Shown here piece after piece: positions 8,523-17,638 of a stretch of 64,000 nucleotides of DNA (position 1 is its first letter; each line of letters begins with the position of its first letter). The stretch lies in the NCBI RefSeq assembly GCF_001984195.1, contig NZ_MTQN01000010.1, positions 930,001-994,000 on the forward strand, given 5' to 3'. The notes below the pieces were generated by a model that had not been told where the DNA came from, did not search any database, and saw only the letters and a list, made by a program, of their open reading frames with translations. The stretch comes from Kribbella sp. ALI-6-A. GTDB lineage: Bacteria; Actinomycetota; Actinomycetes; Propionibacteriales; Kribbellaceae. The position numbers were made by a program, and so were the translations under genes.

Positions 8523-9743
8523 GTGAGCTGGCGGCACGACCTCGCGGTGCTGCGGCACCGGGACGTCAGGATCTTCGTCTCGGCCCGGTTCGTCGCGCTG
8601 CTCGGCTCCTCGATCGCCCCGATCGCGCTGGTCTTCGCGGTCCTGGACGTGTCGGACTCGGCCAGTGCCGTCGGCCTGGTCCTCGCGGCCCGCAGCATCC
8701 CGAACGTCGTACTGCTGCTGATCGGCGGCGTGATCTCCGACCGGCTGCCCCGCAACGTCGTGCTGATCGTCGCCAGCACGCTCAGCGCCCTGACCCAGGC
8801 GCTGGCCGCGGTCCTGGTGCTGTCCGGTCACGCGCAGATCTGGCAGCTGGTGGTGATCGAGGCGATCAACGGCGCGGCCGCGGCGTTCCTGATGCCCGCG
8901 ATGGCCGGGGTCCTGCCCGCGCTGGTCGACCCCGTCGAGCTTCCGCAGGCCAACGCCGTGTCCGGGTTCGCCCGGTCCGCCGCGCTGGTCGGTGGCGGCG
9001 CGGTGGCCGGGGTGATCGTCGGCTTCACCAGTCCCGGCGTCGGGCTGGCCGTCGACGCGGCGACGTTCCTGCTGGCGGTCGTCCTGCTCGCCCGGCTGAC
9101 GCTGCCGCCGGTCGAACGCTCGCGGACGTCGATCGTGCGCGACCTGCGCGACGGCTGGACCGAGTTCGCGTCCCGGCAGTGGGTGTGGAGCGTGGTCGCG
9201 GCGTTCAGCGTGCTGAACCTGGTCTTCACCGCCGCCTACTCGACGCTCGGTCCGGTGATCGCCGACGACACCTTCGGCCGGGCCGGCTGGGGCGCGGTCA
9301 GCGCCTGCTTCGGCGCCGGTTTGATTGCCGGCGGCATCCTGATGATCCGTTACCCACCGCGCTACCCGGTCCGGGTCGGCATGATCGGCATGCTGTCGGC
9401 GCTGCCGGTCTTCGTGGCGCTGGCGCTGTGGCCGACCACGATCACGGTCGCCGTAGCGGCCTTCGTCGTCGGCCTCGGGTTCGAGATCTTCGGCATCGGC
9501 TGGGAGACCGCGCTCGGCCAGCACATCCCGCTCGACAAGCTGTCCCGCGTCGCGTCGTACGACATGCTGGGCTCGTTCGTCACCGGACCGCTCGGGCAGT
9601 TGCTGGTCGGTTCCGTCGTCGCGGCGACCAGCGCCAAGGCCGTTGAGCTGTACGGCGCCGGGATCTACCTGGTCGTCGTGGTGCTCACGTTGATGGTGCC
9701 GGCGGTCTGGCGCCTGCAGCGCTACACGACCGACGACCGGTAG
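8523..9743 (+). CDS. MFS transporter
   Basis: An integral membrane protein of about 406 residues with some eleven to twelve hydrophobic helices. The first is FVSARFVALLGSSIAPIALV. A loop reading ISDRLPRNVVL after helix 2 corresponds to the MFS motif A region. It resembles multidrug exporters of the EntS/MFS_3 type, but the substrate is unknown. The GTG start is the least certain part, since no ribosome site precedes it. A 22-codon frame (8458-8526) ends exactly on this GTG (GTGA), so translation may be coupled to a short leader. Confidence 0.85.
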   Translation: MSWRHDLAVLRHRDVRIFVSARFVALLGSSIAPIALVFAVLDVSDSASAVGLVLAARSIPNVVLLLIGGVISDRLPRNVVLIVASTLSALTQALAAVLVLSGHAQIWQLVVIEAINGAAAAFLMPAMAGVLPALVDPVELPQANAVSGFARSAALVGGGAVAGVIVGFTSPGVGLAVDAATFLLAVVLLARLTLPPVERSRTSIVRDLRDGWTEFASRQWVWSVVAAFSVLNLVFTAAYSTLGPVIADDTFGRAGWGAVSACFGAGLIAGGILMIRYPPRYPVRVGMIGMLSALPVFVALALWPTTITVAVAAFVVGLGFEIFGIGWETALGQHIPLDKLSRVASYDMLGSFVTGPLGQLLVGSVVAATSAKAVELYGAGIYLVVVVLTLMVPAVWRLQRYTTDDR

Positions 9744-9749
9744 AGCGTT

Positions 9750-9778
9750 GTCCCGCCCGGGACGGGCCCGGGCGGGAC
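9750..9778. terminator. Hairpin between convergent MFS and oxidoreductase genes
   Basis: A perfect 12-bp stem (9750-9761 with 9767-9778) and a five-base loop stands seven bases after the MFS stop and just downstream of the oppositely directed dehydrogenase gene. It probably ends both transcripts. Confidence 0.75.
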
Positions 9779-9784
9779 TCCGGG

Positions 9785-10897
9785 TCAGGGAGTGAACGCC
9801 TCGCTGAGCTCGGTCTGCGGAAGACCTCCGTTGAGGGCTCGGTAGAACGGGTGATCGGGAGTCAGGTCAGCGCGGTGCACCGACCGGCCGGTGAGGGCCG
9901 AGGCGTAGAGCGCGGTGACGAACTCCATCGTCGGCCGGGTGGCGGCCAGGGTGGTGTCGTGCTTCTGCCCGGTCAGCAGGTCGTCGACCAGGCGGCCCAG
10001 CTGGGCTTCGTGGTTGCTCGGCATGTCCTCGCCGGCCGACGCGGTCCACGGGTCGCCCTGCTCCGGTGCGGGGGAGTACGTCCAGTCGGCGTCGGAGTAG
10101 CCGTACAGGTGGTTGACCTCCAGCGTGCCTTCGGTCGTGTCGATCCGGATCCTGCTCAGCTCCCGGGGCGACAGCAGGCTGTTGATCACCGTCGCCACGG
10201 CGTTGCTCTCGAAGATCACCGACGCCGTCGACACGTCCTCGAACTCGACCGGACGGTCCAGCCGGACGGCGGTGGCGTTGATCGTGCGCCACGGCCCGAG
10301 CAGGTGCAGCAGCAGGTCGATCTGATGGATGCCGTGGCCGAGCGTCGGACCGCCGCCTTCGCCGACCCACGTGCCGCGCCACTCCGGCGCGAAGTAGCCC
10401 CGGGGCCGGAACCACAACGTCTCGCAGACCGCGACCTGCGGCGTACCGAGTGCGCCGCTGCCGAGCAGGTCGGCCGCCCGGACCGCTCCGGATCCGTGCC
10501 GGTGCTGGAAAACCACGTACACCGAGCCTGCGCTGGTTCGCTCGGCCGCCGCGACCGCGTCCATCTCGGCCAGGCTCAGCACGGGAGGCTTCTCCAGCAG
10601 GACGGACTTCCCGGCCGCCAGGACCTCGATCGCGATCGCGGCGTGGCTGCCCGGCGGTGTGGTCACCGAGACCAGGTCCGGGGCCTCCGCGGCCAGGAGC
10701 TCCGTCACGCTCGGGTAGACCCGCGTGCCGTGCTTCTCGGCGAAGGTCTGAGCCTTCTCCGCGACGGTGTCGACGACCCCGACGAGCTCGGTCCGGCCGG
10801 TGCTCGCGTAGCTCTCCGCGTGCCGGTGACTGATGCCACCGGCACCGACCACCGCCACCTTCAGGAGGTTGCCCGGCGCAACCTGTTCGGCCGTCAT
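9785..10897 (-). CDS. Gfo/Idh/MocA family oxidoreductase (last gene of sugar operon)
   Basis: A 370-residue NAD(P)-dependent sugar or inositol dehydrogenase-like enzyme. The Rossmann motif VAVVGAGGISHRH lies at about residues 14-26, and the family lysine sits in LLEKPPVLS near residue 97. The C-terminal half has the mixed sheet that binds the polyol. Its start overlaps the stop of another Gfo/Idh/MocA gene (ATGA), so both enzymes are made together, probably to oxidise the sugar brought in by the upstream transporter. The substrate is not known. Confidence 0.9.
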   Translation of the reverse strand: MTAEQVAPGNLLKVAVVGAGGISHRHAESYASTGRTELVGVVDTVAEKAQTFAEKHGTRVYPSVTELLAAEAPDLVSVTTPPGSHAAIAIEVLAAGKSVLLEKPPVLSLAEMDAVAAAERTSAGSVYVVFQHRHGSGAVRAADLLGSGALGTPQVAVCETLWFRPRGYFAPEWRGTWVGEGGGPTLGHGIHQIDLLLHLLGPWRTINATAVRLDRPVEFEDVSTASVIFESNAVATVINSLLSPRELSRIRIDTTEGTLEVNHLYGYSDADWTYSPAPEQGDPWTASAGEDMPSNHEAQLGRLVDDLLTGQKHDTTLAATRPTMEFVTALYASALTGRSVHRADLTPDHPFYRALNGGLPQTELSEAFTP

Positions 10898-11946
10898 CGG
10901 GCCGCCCCGCGGACGGCGGCGTTCTGCTGGGCGGTCAGCGCCAGGCGCATGGTCTCGAAGGTGTGCTCCTGCGGTGCCGCCGTCGTGGTCCGCTCCCGTA
11001 CGTCGTGCACCAGGTCCGGGTAGTAGGTCAGCTCGACGTCGGAGCAGTCGATGTACTCGGTGCGTTCGTGGTTGACCAGGAACAGGTGGTCGCCGCCGTC
11101 GCGGCCGGCGATGTCGACGTACTTGCGCATCTCGATGTAGCCGTCGGTGCCGAGGATCATCAACCGGCCGTCACCCCACGTGCCCAGGCCCTCGGGGGTG
11201 TACCAGTCGACCCGGATGTAACCCTGGGCGTTCTCGCTGCGCAGCATGAGGTCACCGAAGTCCTGCAGGCCGGGTTTGTCGGGGTTCGCGAAGTTGCCGA
11301 CCGTGCTGGCCACCACCTCCGCGGTCCGCGACCCGGTGAACCAGAGGAACTGGTCGATCTGGTGGGAGGCGATGTCGACCAGGATCCCGCCGTACCGGGC
11401 CTTGTCGTAGAACCAGTCCGGCCGGCCGCTGCCACCGCCGAGGTGGCCGCGGTCGCCGATCCGGTGCGGGCCGAGGCCGAGCGTCTGGACCACGGTGCCG
11501 ATCTTCCCGGCGCGGACCAGCTCGCCGGCCTTCTGCACGCACCGCACCTCGAACCGCTCCGAGAACGTCACCGACCAGAACCGGCCGGTCTCGGCCACTG
11601 CCTTCTCGATCGCCTCCAACTGCTCGAAGCTGACGCAACCGGGCTTGTCGGCGACCACGTCCTTGCCGGCGCGCAGGGCCGCGACGGCGATCGGTCCGCG
11701 CCGGTCCGGCACCGCGGCGGTCACGATCAGGTCGATCCCGTCCCGGGCGATCAGTTCGTCGGGGCTGTCGACCACGGGGACGTCGGGGTAGCGCTCGCGG
11801 ACCTGCGCCGCGATCGCGGCCGACGGGTCGTCGGTCGCCATCGCGACGAACTCCGCGCCGGCCTTGATCAGGCCGGCGATCTGACCGAACGCGTGCGCGT
11901 GGTCGAGACCGACGGCGGCGAACCTGACGGGCTGAGTGGAGGTCAA
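10894..11946 (-). CDS. Gfo/Idh/MocA family oxidoreductase
   Basis: About 350 residues. The N-terminus reads VRFAAVGLDHAHAFGQIAGL, a variant of the Rossmann glycine motif with HAHAF that is seen in some sugar-catabolic members. The conserved lysine is in VVADKPGCVS. I chose TTG at 11946 because AAAGGA stands about seven bases before it; the longer reading would overlap the solute-binding protein gene. The gene follows the sugar-binding lipoprotein by 16 bases and is coupled to the next dehydrogenase, so it belongs to the LacI-controlled unit. Confidence 0.85.
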   Translation of the reverse strand: MTSTQPVRFAAVGLDHAHAFGQIAGLIKAGAEFVAMATDDPSAAIAAQVRERYPDVPVVDSPDELIARDGIDLIVTAAVPDRRGPIAVAALRAGKDVVADKPGCVSFEQLEAIEKAVAETGRFWSVTFSERFEVRCVQKAGELVRAGKIGTVVQTLGLGPHRIGDRGHLGGGSGRPDWFYDKARYGGILVDIASHQIDQFLWFTGSRTAEVVASTVGNFANPDKPGLQDFGDLMLRSENAQGYIRVDWYTPEGLGTWGDGRLMILGTDGYIEMRKYVDIAGRDGGDHLFLVNHERTEYIDCSDVELTYYPDLVHDVRERTTTAAPQEHTFETMRLALTAQQNAAVRGAAR

Positions 11947-11962
11947 AGGGGTTCCTTTCGAA

Positions 11963-13591
11963 TCAGCGTGATGCTTCGAGGGCCTGGGCGAACTCTTCGG
12001 CGATCTGGTCGCCGCCACCGCTCTTCCACTTCTTGACCGCGCCGGCCCAGGCGGAAACCGGTTGGCGGCCCTGGATGATGTCGTTGGTCAACTGGGTCAT
12101 CGTCTCGGTGAGCTGCGGCCCCTTGCGGACGTTGGTCTCGGAGTACAGGCCGGCGACCGGGTCGGCGATCGCGTCGGGACACAGCTGCTTCATGGCGTTG
12201 AACTCCGCCGCACTGTTGCCCTCCTTCTCCGGCAGGAAGATCGTCCACGGGCTGTCGGCCTGGTACATCAGCCCGAGCTGGGTCTCGCTGAAGCCCTTGG
12301 GGGTGAGAACAGGATTGCCGTTGACGACCCGGTGGTGGACACCGGGGAGGCCGAACTTGCGGAACAGGTACTCCTGGGTGCCGAACGGCGCCGCGAGGAA
12401 GTTCAGGTACGCCAGCAGCGTCTCGACCCGGGCCTCGGCCTTCTTGCTGATCGCCGTGAACCCGATGGCGGGCGCCCCGAGCCAGATCCGGCCCTGCCCG
12501 GAGCCGTCGTGCTTGGGCGGCGGAATGATGCCGATCCGGGTCTGCGGGTCGACCGTGGTCTGCAGGTAGCTCGGCCAGGCGCTGAAGGTGTCGACGGCCA
12601 GCGCGCTCGTGCCGTTGCCGAACCGCACCTTGAGGTCCTGGTTCTGGCCGCTGAACGCGTCGGGGTGGACGTAGCCGGAGCTCCACAGCTTGCGCAGCAG
12701 CTCGAAGGCCTGCTCGTGGGCCTCGTGCTCGAAGTAGCTGACCACGGCCGTGCCGTTCTCGCTCCAGTTGTTCGGCATGTCGAACATATTGCGGACGAAC
12801 GCCGTCGGCGCGGCCGCCAGCGCGAAGCGGTTCCGGCGCCGGTCGGTCAACGCCTTGCACAGCTCGACGAACTCGTCGGCGTTCTTGACCTGGGCGCTGA
12901 GTCCTCGCTGCTCCAGCAGGTCCGCGCGGCAGTAGAGCGCCTGCGAACTGATCGCTCCGCGCGAGATCGGGACGCCGTAGACCTTGTTGCCGAAGATGCA
13001 CGCGTTCCAGGCGGTCTCGGGCAGGTTCGCCAGGAACGGGTACTTCTTGATCTTGTCCCCGGCCAGGTGCGGGGTCAGGTCGGTGGCTTTGGCCTGCAGC
13101 AGCTGCGGGACCTGGGGGACGGCACCGACGAGGAAGATGTCGGCGAGCTGGTCGCCCGCGACCGTGGTGGCGAACTTCTGGGTGTAGTCCACCGACGGCG
13201 TCAGGCTGACCGAGACCGGCGATCCGACCCGATTGTTGAGCTCCTGCCAGAACAGGTTCTGCTCGACCTTCGGCGGGATCGGCGTGTTGGTGTAGGTGAG
13301 GACGTTGATGGGTTTGCCGTCGCCCGGCGGTGCCTCCACGGCGCGGACCGGGTTGGCCGGGTAGCGCAGGAACGCGTTCGGGATGTTGTACTCGGCACCC
13401 GCGAGGTCCGGCTCGACCCCGGTGTAGCGCAGGTACGCCGGCCGGACGTCCGAGCTCGCGCCGCTGGTGTCCGCGCCGCTGGTGCCGCCTCGGCCTTCGT
13501 TCGAGCAGCCGGCGGCGCCGGCCAGACCGAACGCTCCCAGCCCGGCCAGCAGCGTGCGCCGGGTGACCAGCCGTGAATCAGGTGTGCTCAT
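11963..13591 (-). CDS. Extracellular sugar-binding lipoprotein of ABC importer (LplA-like)
   Basis: A 542-residue solute-binding protein. The signal peptide carries twin arginines (TRRTLLAGLGAFG) and a lipobox LAGAAGC with the acylated cysteine at residue 29, so it is probably exported by Tat and anchored outside. The length and the later segments (PINVLTYTNTPIPPK, YCRADLLEQRG) fit the large CUT1 binding proteins of the LplA/YtcQ group, which capture oligosaccharides. It lies between the permeases and the dehydrogenases. No ATPase gene is present; these systems commonly share an MsmX/MsiK-type ATPase encoded elsewhere. Confidence 0.9.
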   Translation of the reverse strand: MSTPDSRLVTRRTLLAGLGAFGLAGAAGCSNEGRGGTSGADTSGASSDVRPAYLRYTGVEPDLAGAEYNIPNAFLRYPANPVRAVEAPPGDGKPINVLTYTNTPIPPKVEQNLFWQELNNRVGSPVSVSLTPSVDYTQKFATTVAGDQLADIFLVGAVPQVPQLLQAKATDLTPHLAGDKIKKYPFLANLPETAWNACIFGNKVYGVPISRGAISSQALYCRADLLEQRGLSAQVKNADEFVELCKALTDRRRNRFALAAAPTAFVRNMFDMPNNWSENGTAVVSYFEHEAHEQAFELLRKLWSSGYVHPDAFSGQNQDLKVRFGNGTSALAVDTFSAWPSYLQTTVDPQTRIGIIPPPKHDGSGQGRIWLGAPAIGFTAISKKAEARVETLLAYLNFLAAPFGTQEYLFRKFGLPGVHHRVVNGNPVLTPKGFSETQLGLMYQADSPWTIFLPEKEGNSAAEFNAMKQLCPDAIADPVAGLYSETNVRKGPQLTETMTQLTNDIIQGRQPVSAWAGAVKKWKSGGGDQIAEEFAQALEASR

Positions 13592-13609
13592 GGTGAAACC
13601 CCTTTCGTG

Positions 13610-14536
13610 TCAGCCCTTCACGGCGCCGGTCAGCACGCCCTTGGCGAAATGCCGCTGGACGAACGGGTAGACGCACAGGATCGGAACGATCGAAATCATC
13701 AGAATCGCCATCTGGATGGAGGTCTGGGGCGGCAGTGCCTCGCTGCCGCCGCCCAGATCCTGGGCGCCGATCTCGACGCCGTTCACGACGTAGGTCCGCA
13801 GGACCAGCTGCAGCGGCCACTTGCTGCTGTCGCTGAGGTAGAGCAGCGCGCCGAAGAAGCTGTTCCAGTAGCCGACGGCGTAGAACAGGCCGACCACCGC
13901 GACGACCGCCTTGGACAGCGGCAGGCCGATGTACCAGAACAGCTTCCACTCCGACGCGCCGTCGATCCGGGCCGAGTCGAGCACCTCGCCGGGCAGGCCG
14001 ACGAAGTACGCCCGGACCACGATGACGTTGAACGCGCTCACCGACACCGGGAGGATGACCGCCCACAGGCTGTTCAGCAGCCCGAACTGCTGGATCACCA
14101 GGTAGCTCGGGATCAGTCCGGGATTGAACAGCAGGCTGACCAGGACGAGCAGCAGCAGAGGTTTGTTGCCCACGGTGCCGCGCCGGCTCAGCGCCCAGCC
14201 CAGCGTGCAGGTGAGCAGCAGGGCGATCGTCGTTCCGACGACGGTGATGAACCCGCTCACCAGGATCGACTGGGTCACCGTGCCGCCGGACAGGATCGAC
14301 TTGTACGCCGACAGGTCGATCCCGTCGGTCGGCAGCAGTACGAAACCACCGGCCCGGATGACTTCCTCGGGGCTCGCCAGGCTGGTCGAGATCACGCCGA
14401 CGAACGGGAACACGACCGCGCCGCAGATCACGGTGAGGAACACGGCCTTGAGAACGCGTTCGGTGCGTCCGGGCATCGGCATACCGCCCACCAGGACCGG
14501 TTGCCGCTTGCCGAGACGATGATTGGGTGCGCTCAT
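13610..14536 (-). CDS. Carbohydrate ABC transporter permease, LplC/YtcP type
   Basis: A 308-residue membrane protein with about six helices. The cytoplasmic EAA-like loop reads ARIDGASEWKLFWYIGLPLSK. The segment FYAVGYWNSFFGALLYL with SKWPLQLVLRTYV is characteristic of the LplC/YtcP group that works with large LplA-type binding proteins. It overlaps the upstream permease gene by four bases, and the binding-protein gene starts 18 bases after its stop. It forms the import channel of the operon. Confidence 0.92.
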   Translation of the reverse strand: MSAPNHRLGKRQPVLVGGMPMPGRTERVLKAVFLTVICGAVVFPFVGVISTSLASPEEVIRAGGFVLLPTDGIDLSAYKSILSGGTVTQSILVSGFITVVGTTIALLLTCTLGWALSRRGTVGNKPLLLLVLVSLLFNPGLIPSYLVIQQFGLLNSLWAVILPVSVSAFNVIVVRAYFVGLPGEVLDSARIDGASEWKLFWYIGLPLSKAVVAVVGLFYAVGYWNSFFGALLYLSDSSKWPLQLVLRTYVVNGVEIGAQDLGGGSEALPPQTSIQMAILMISIVPILCVYPFVQRHFAKGVLTGAVKG

Positions 14537-15525
14537 CCTCGGTACACCCCTTCCTCACCGAGCCGGTGGGCCAGCTTGTTGGCGGCCAGGACCAGGGCCA
14601 GCGCCACGACGCTCTTGACCAGGCCGACGGCGGCCGCGGCACCCCAGTCGCCGCCGATGATCCCGTTGTTGTAGACGTAGGTGTCGAGCACTTCGCTCGT
14701 GCCGATCCCGACGGCCGGCTGCTGCAGGATGATCTGCTCGAAGCCGACGGTCAGCGAGTCGCCGAGCTTGAGGATCAGCAGCAGGATGATGATCGGTTTC
14801 AGGCCCGGCAGCGTGACGTGCCAGGTCTGCCGCCACCGCCCGGCGCCGTCGGCGGCGGACGCCTCGTACAGCGACCGGTCGATCTGCGACAGCACGGCCA
14901 GGAACAGGATCGTGGCCCAGCCGGTGTCCTTCCACATCACCTGCGAGGTGAGCAGCGCCCGGAACGCCTCGGCGTTGCCGATCACGTGGATCGGGTCGTA
15001 CCCGTGCGAGCGCAGCCAGTTGTTGATCATCCCGGTGCCGCCCAGCACCTGCTGGAAGACCGCGACCACGATCACCCACGACATGAAGTGCGGCAGGTAG
15101 ATGATGGTCTGGACGATCTGCCGGATCCGGTTCGACAGCAGGCTGTGCAGGACCAGCGCGACCACGATCGGGGCGGGGAACACGATGACGGTCTGGATCG
15201 CGGTCAGGATCAGCGTGTTCTTCACGGCGTTGAGGAACTCGGGGTCGCCGTTGAAGACGATCGAGAAGTTCTCGAAGCCGCTCCACAGGCTCTGGTTGAC
15301 TCCCAGGTAGGGCTGGTAGTCCTGGAACGCGATGACGTTGCCCCACAGCGGGTAGTACTGGAAAGCACAGACGACCAGCATTCCGGGAATGGCCAGCAAG
15401 AGCACCGGATAATCCCGCCGTAAACGCAGGAGGAGCGAAATTTTTCGTTCGCCGGCGGTCGGCTCGAAACGGGGGCGGTCGCGAGTGGTGTCACTTGGCG
15501 CAGGGGCGAGGTCGGCATCAGTCAT
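14533..15525 (-). CDS. Carbohydrate ABC transporter permease, LplB/YteP type
   Basis: About 330 residues: a polar N-terminal tail of some 35 residues, then six membrane helices starting at YPVLLLAIPGMLVVCAFQYY. The EAA loop reads YEASAADGAGRWRQTWHVTLPG. The ATG at 15525 follows GAGGAG by six bases; a GTG two codons earlier would touch that site and is less likely. First gene of the five-gene sugar unit. About 25 bases upstream of its start lies the palindrome that the divergent LacI protein probably binds. Confidence 0.92.
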   Translation of the reverse strand: MTDADLAPAPSDTTRDRPRFEPTAGERKISLLLRLRRDYPVLLLAIPGMLVVCAFQYYPLWGNVIAFQDYQPYLGVNQSLWSGFENFSIVFNGDPEFLNAVKNTLILTAIQTVIVFPAPIVVALVLHSLLSNRIRQIVQTIIYLPHFMSWVIVVAVFQQVLGGTGMINNWLRSHGYDPIHVIGNAEAFRALLTSQVMWKDTGWATILFLAVLSQIDRSLYEASAADGAGRWRQTWHVTLPGLKPIIILLLILKLGDSLTVGFEQIILQQPAVGIGTSEVLDTYVYNNGIIGGDWGAAAAVGLVKSVVALALVLAANKLAHRLGEEGVYRG

Positions 15526-15548
15526 AGGCACTCCTCGAGTGGGCCTAA

Positions 15549-15569
15549 AAAAGTGATCGATCCACTTTT
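15549..15569. promoter_or_regulatory. Candidate LacI-family operator of the sugar operon
   Basis: Arms AAAAGTG (15549-15555) and CACTTTT (15563-15569) flank a seven-base spacer that itself contains ATCGAT. The element is AT-rich in very GC-rich DNA. It sits just upstream of the transporter operon and faces a LacI-type gene, the normal place for an autoregulating sugar repressor. Confidence 0.7.
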
Positions 15570-15787
15570 GAGGCGATAGCTAACCGCACGGGTCAGGGGG
15601 TGTCAACCCTTCGGACATCGCTGGAACGACGGCGGGATGGTCACTCTTCGTGCCCGTGTGCCGATTGAATCGTGTCGAGGACAGCGGTTTCCGGCTTGGT
15701 GTTTCCGTTGTGGGCGGCGCTGTGCCGGCCGGTATCGGCTAACCTGTGAGGTCTCGCCCAGTGGACGGTTGGGCGCGAGGAGGAAAT

Positions 15788-16804
15788 GTGGCAGAGGCAG
15801 GTTCGAAACGACCGGCGACCATTCATGAAGTGGCGCGGCTGGCCGGAGTTTCGCACACCACGGTGTCCCGCTATTTGCAGGACGAAAACAGCCTGAAACC
15901 AAAGACCCGGATCAAAGTGGAATTCGCGGTGAAAACGCTCGACTACCGGCCGAATTTGGTCGCTCGGTCGATGCGGACGCGGCGGACGAACCGGCTGGCC
16001 ATTGTCCTTGCCGCAGGCCCCCATTTTCCCGGGCCGTTGCTCGCGGCGGCTTCTGAGACAGCCCACAGGGCCGGTTACCAGGTCGAGGTCGTCAGCGTCG
16101 AGGGCGGGCCGCGGGCGCGGTCGGCCCGGATCGACGACCTGGCCCGGTCCGGCCAGGTCGACGGCATTCTGGCCATTTCCTCGATCGACCTGAAAAGCCG
16201 GCGATCGCGGCAGGTACCGGTGGTCGAGAACGAGTCGCTCGACGAGAAGCTGCACGTCCTGAACGAGCTCGCCGATGCCACCGAGGTCCGCGAGATCATC
16301 GAGTACCTCAGCTCGCTGGGACACCGCACTTTTCTGCACGTGGCCGGCGCGCAGAACTACGCCTCGGGCCGCAAGCGCAAGAGCGTTTACCTGGAGACGA
16401 TCGAACGCCTCGGCCTGCGATCGGTCGGCGCGATCGACGGTGACTGGTCGGCGCAGTCCGGGTACGACGCGATCACCAGCCTGCCGGACGACTGCGGGGT
16501 CACCGCCGTCGTCGCGGCCAACGACGTCGTCGCGATGGGCGTGATCCGCGGCGCGCGGGCGCGCGGCTGGGAGGTGCCGGACGACCTGAGTGTGTTCGGC
16601 TGGGACGACGAGGAGATCTGCCGGTTCACGACGCCGTCACTGTCGACGGTGGCGGTCGACCGGGCCGCGCAGGGGCGCGATGCGGTGCACCGGCTGCTCG
16701 CGGCGATCCGTGGTGAGCCGGCTCCGGAGCCGAGCAAGCGCACGCTGAACCGGGTGATCATCCGCGAGTCGACCGCGCCGCCGAAGGGCGTCGTACCGCA
16801 GTGA
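15788..16804 (+). CDS. LacI-family transcriptional regulator
   Basis: A 338-residue repressor. The N-terminal HTH reads TIHEVARLAGVSHTTVSRYL (residues 9-28) and is followed by the hinge segment NLVARSMRT. A periplasmic-binding-protein-like ligand domain fills the rest. GTG at 15788 is preceded by GAGGAGGAA, an excellent ribosome site; an ATG two bases earlier is out of frame. It is divergent from the sugar ABC/dehydrogenase operon, with an AAAAGTG palindrome between them. It probably represses that operon until the imported sugar or a product binds. Confidence 0.92.
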   Translation: MAEAGSKRPATIHEVARLAGVSHTTVSRYLQDENSLKPKTRIKVEFAVKTLDYRPNLVARSMRTRRTNRLAIVLAAGPHFPGPLLAAASETAHRAGYQVEVVSVEGGPRARSARIDDLARSGQVDGILAISSIDLKSRRSRQVPVVENESLDEKLHVLNELADATEVREIIEYLSSLGHRTFLHVAGAQNYASGRKRKSVYLETIERLGLRSVGAIDGDWSAQSGYDAITSLPDDCGVTAVVAANDVVAMGVIRGARARGWEVPDDLSVFGWDDEEICRFTTPSLSTVAVDRAAQGRDAVHRLLAAIRGEPAPEPSKRTLNRVIIRESTAPPKGVVPQ

Positions 16805-16834
16805 TGCCGGCGGGTCGGGTCCTTGGTGGGGAAG

Positions 16835-17614
16835 TCAGGACAGGCGGGCGAGCACCTCGTCGTGCAGGCGGCCGTTGGTGGCCACGGCGTTCGGGCCGTT
16901 CGGGCCGGGGGCGCCGTCGACCGAGGTGAACTTGCCGCCCGCCTCGTCGACGATGATCGACAGCGCGGCCATGTCGTACAGGTTGAGCTCCGGCTCGGCG
17001 GCGATGTCGACCGCGCCCTCGGCGACGAGCATGTAGGACCAGAAGTCGCCGTACGCGCGGGTCCGCCAGGCGGAGTCCATCAGGTCGGCCCACTGGTCGC
17101 GCTTGCCGAGCTTGTCCCAGCCCTTGAGCGAGGAGTACGACAGGGACGCGTCCTCGATCTGGCTGACGTCACTGACCCGGCAGGGCTGGGCCGACATCAG
17201 CGCGCGACCGGTCCACGCGCCGTCGCCGTACGACGCCCACCAGCGGCGGCCGAGCGCCGGGGCGGACACGACGCCGACGACGACCTGGTCCTCGATCATC
17301 AGGCTGATCAGCGTCGCCCAGACCGGTACGCCGCGGATGTAGTTCTTGGTGCCGTCGATCGGGTCGACCACCCAGCGCCGCACACCCCAGCCGGTGGTGC
17401 CCTCCTCCTCGCCGACGAACGCGTCCCGCGGCCGGGCCCGGCTCAGCGTCTTGCGCATCACGTCCTCGACCCGCCGATCGGCGTCGCTCACCGGCGTCAG
17501 GTCGGGCTTGGTGGCGACGTGCAGGTCGAGCGCCTTGTACCGGTCCATCGTGGTCGAGTCCGCGTCGTCGGCCAGAATGTGCGCGAGCCGCAGGTCGTCG
17601 GTGTGCGAAGGCAT
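16835..17614 (-). CDS. hisN: Inositol-monophosphatase family phosphatase, probably histidinol-phosphatase HisN
   Basis: A 259-residue Mg-dependent phosphatase. Metal ligands are visible in GEEEG (about 68-72) and WVVDPIDGTKNY (81-92), with a late Asp in the usual IVDEAGGKF region. In actinomycetes the proteins with WVVDPIDGTKNYIRG cluster with HisN, which removes phosphate from histidinol phosphate, the penultimate steps of histidine synthesis. No other his gene is near, so a general inositol- or sugar-phosphate phosphatase remains possible. It is the last gene of a minus-strand pair and starts 25 bases after the esterase-like gene. Confidence 0.8.
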   Translation of the reverse strand: MPSHTDDLRLAHILADDADSTTMDRYKALDLHVATKPDLTPVSDADRRVEDVMRKTLSRARPRDAFVGEEEGTTGWGVRRWVVDPIDGTKNYIRGVPVWATLISLMIEDQVVVGVVSAPALGRRWWASYGDGAWTGRALMSAQPCRVSDVSQIEDASLSYSSLKGWDKLGKRDQWADLMDSAWRTRAYGDFWSYMLVAEGAVDIAAEPELNLYDMAALSIIVDEAGGKFTSVDGAPGPNGPNAVATNGRLHDEVLARLS

Positions 17615-17638
17615 GCCGGAAGGCTACCCGCGCGGGGC

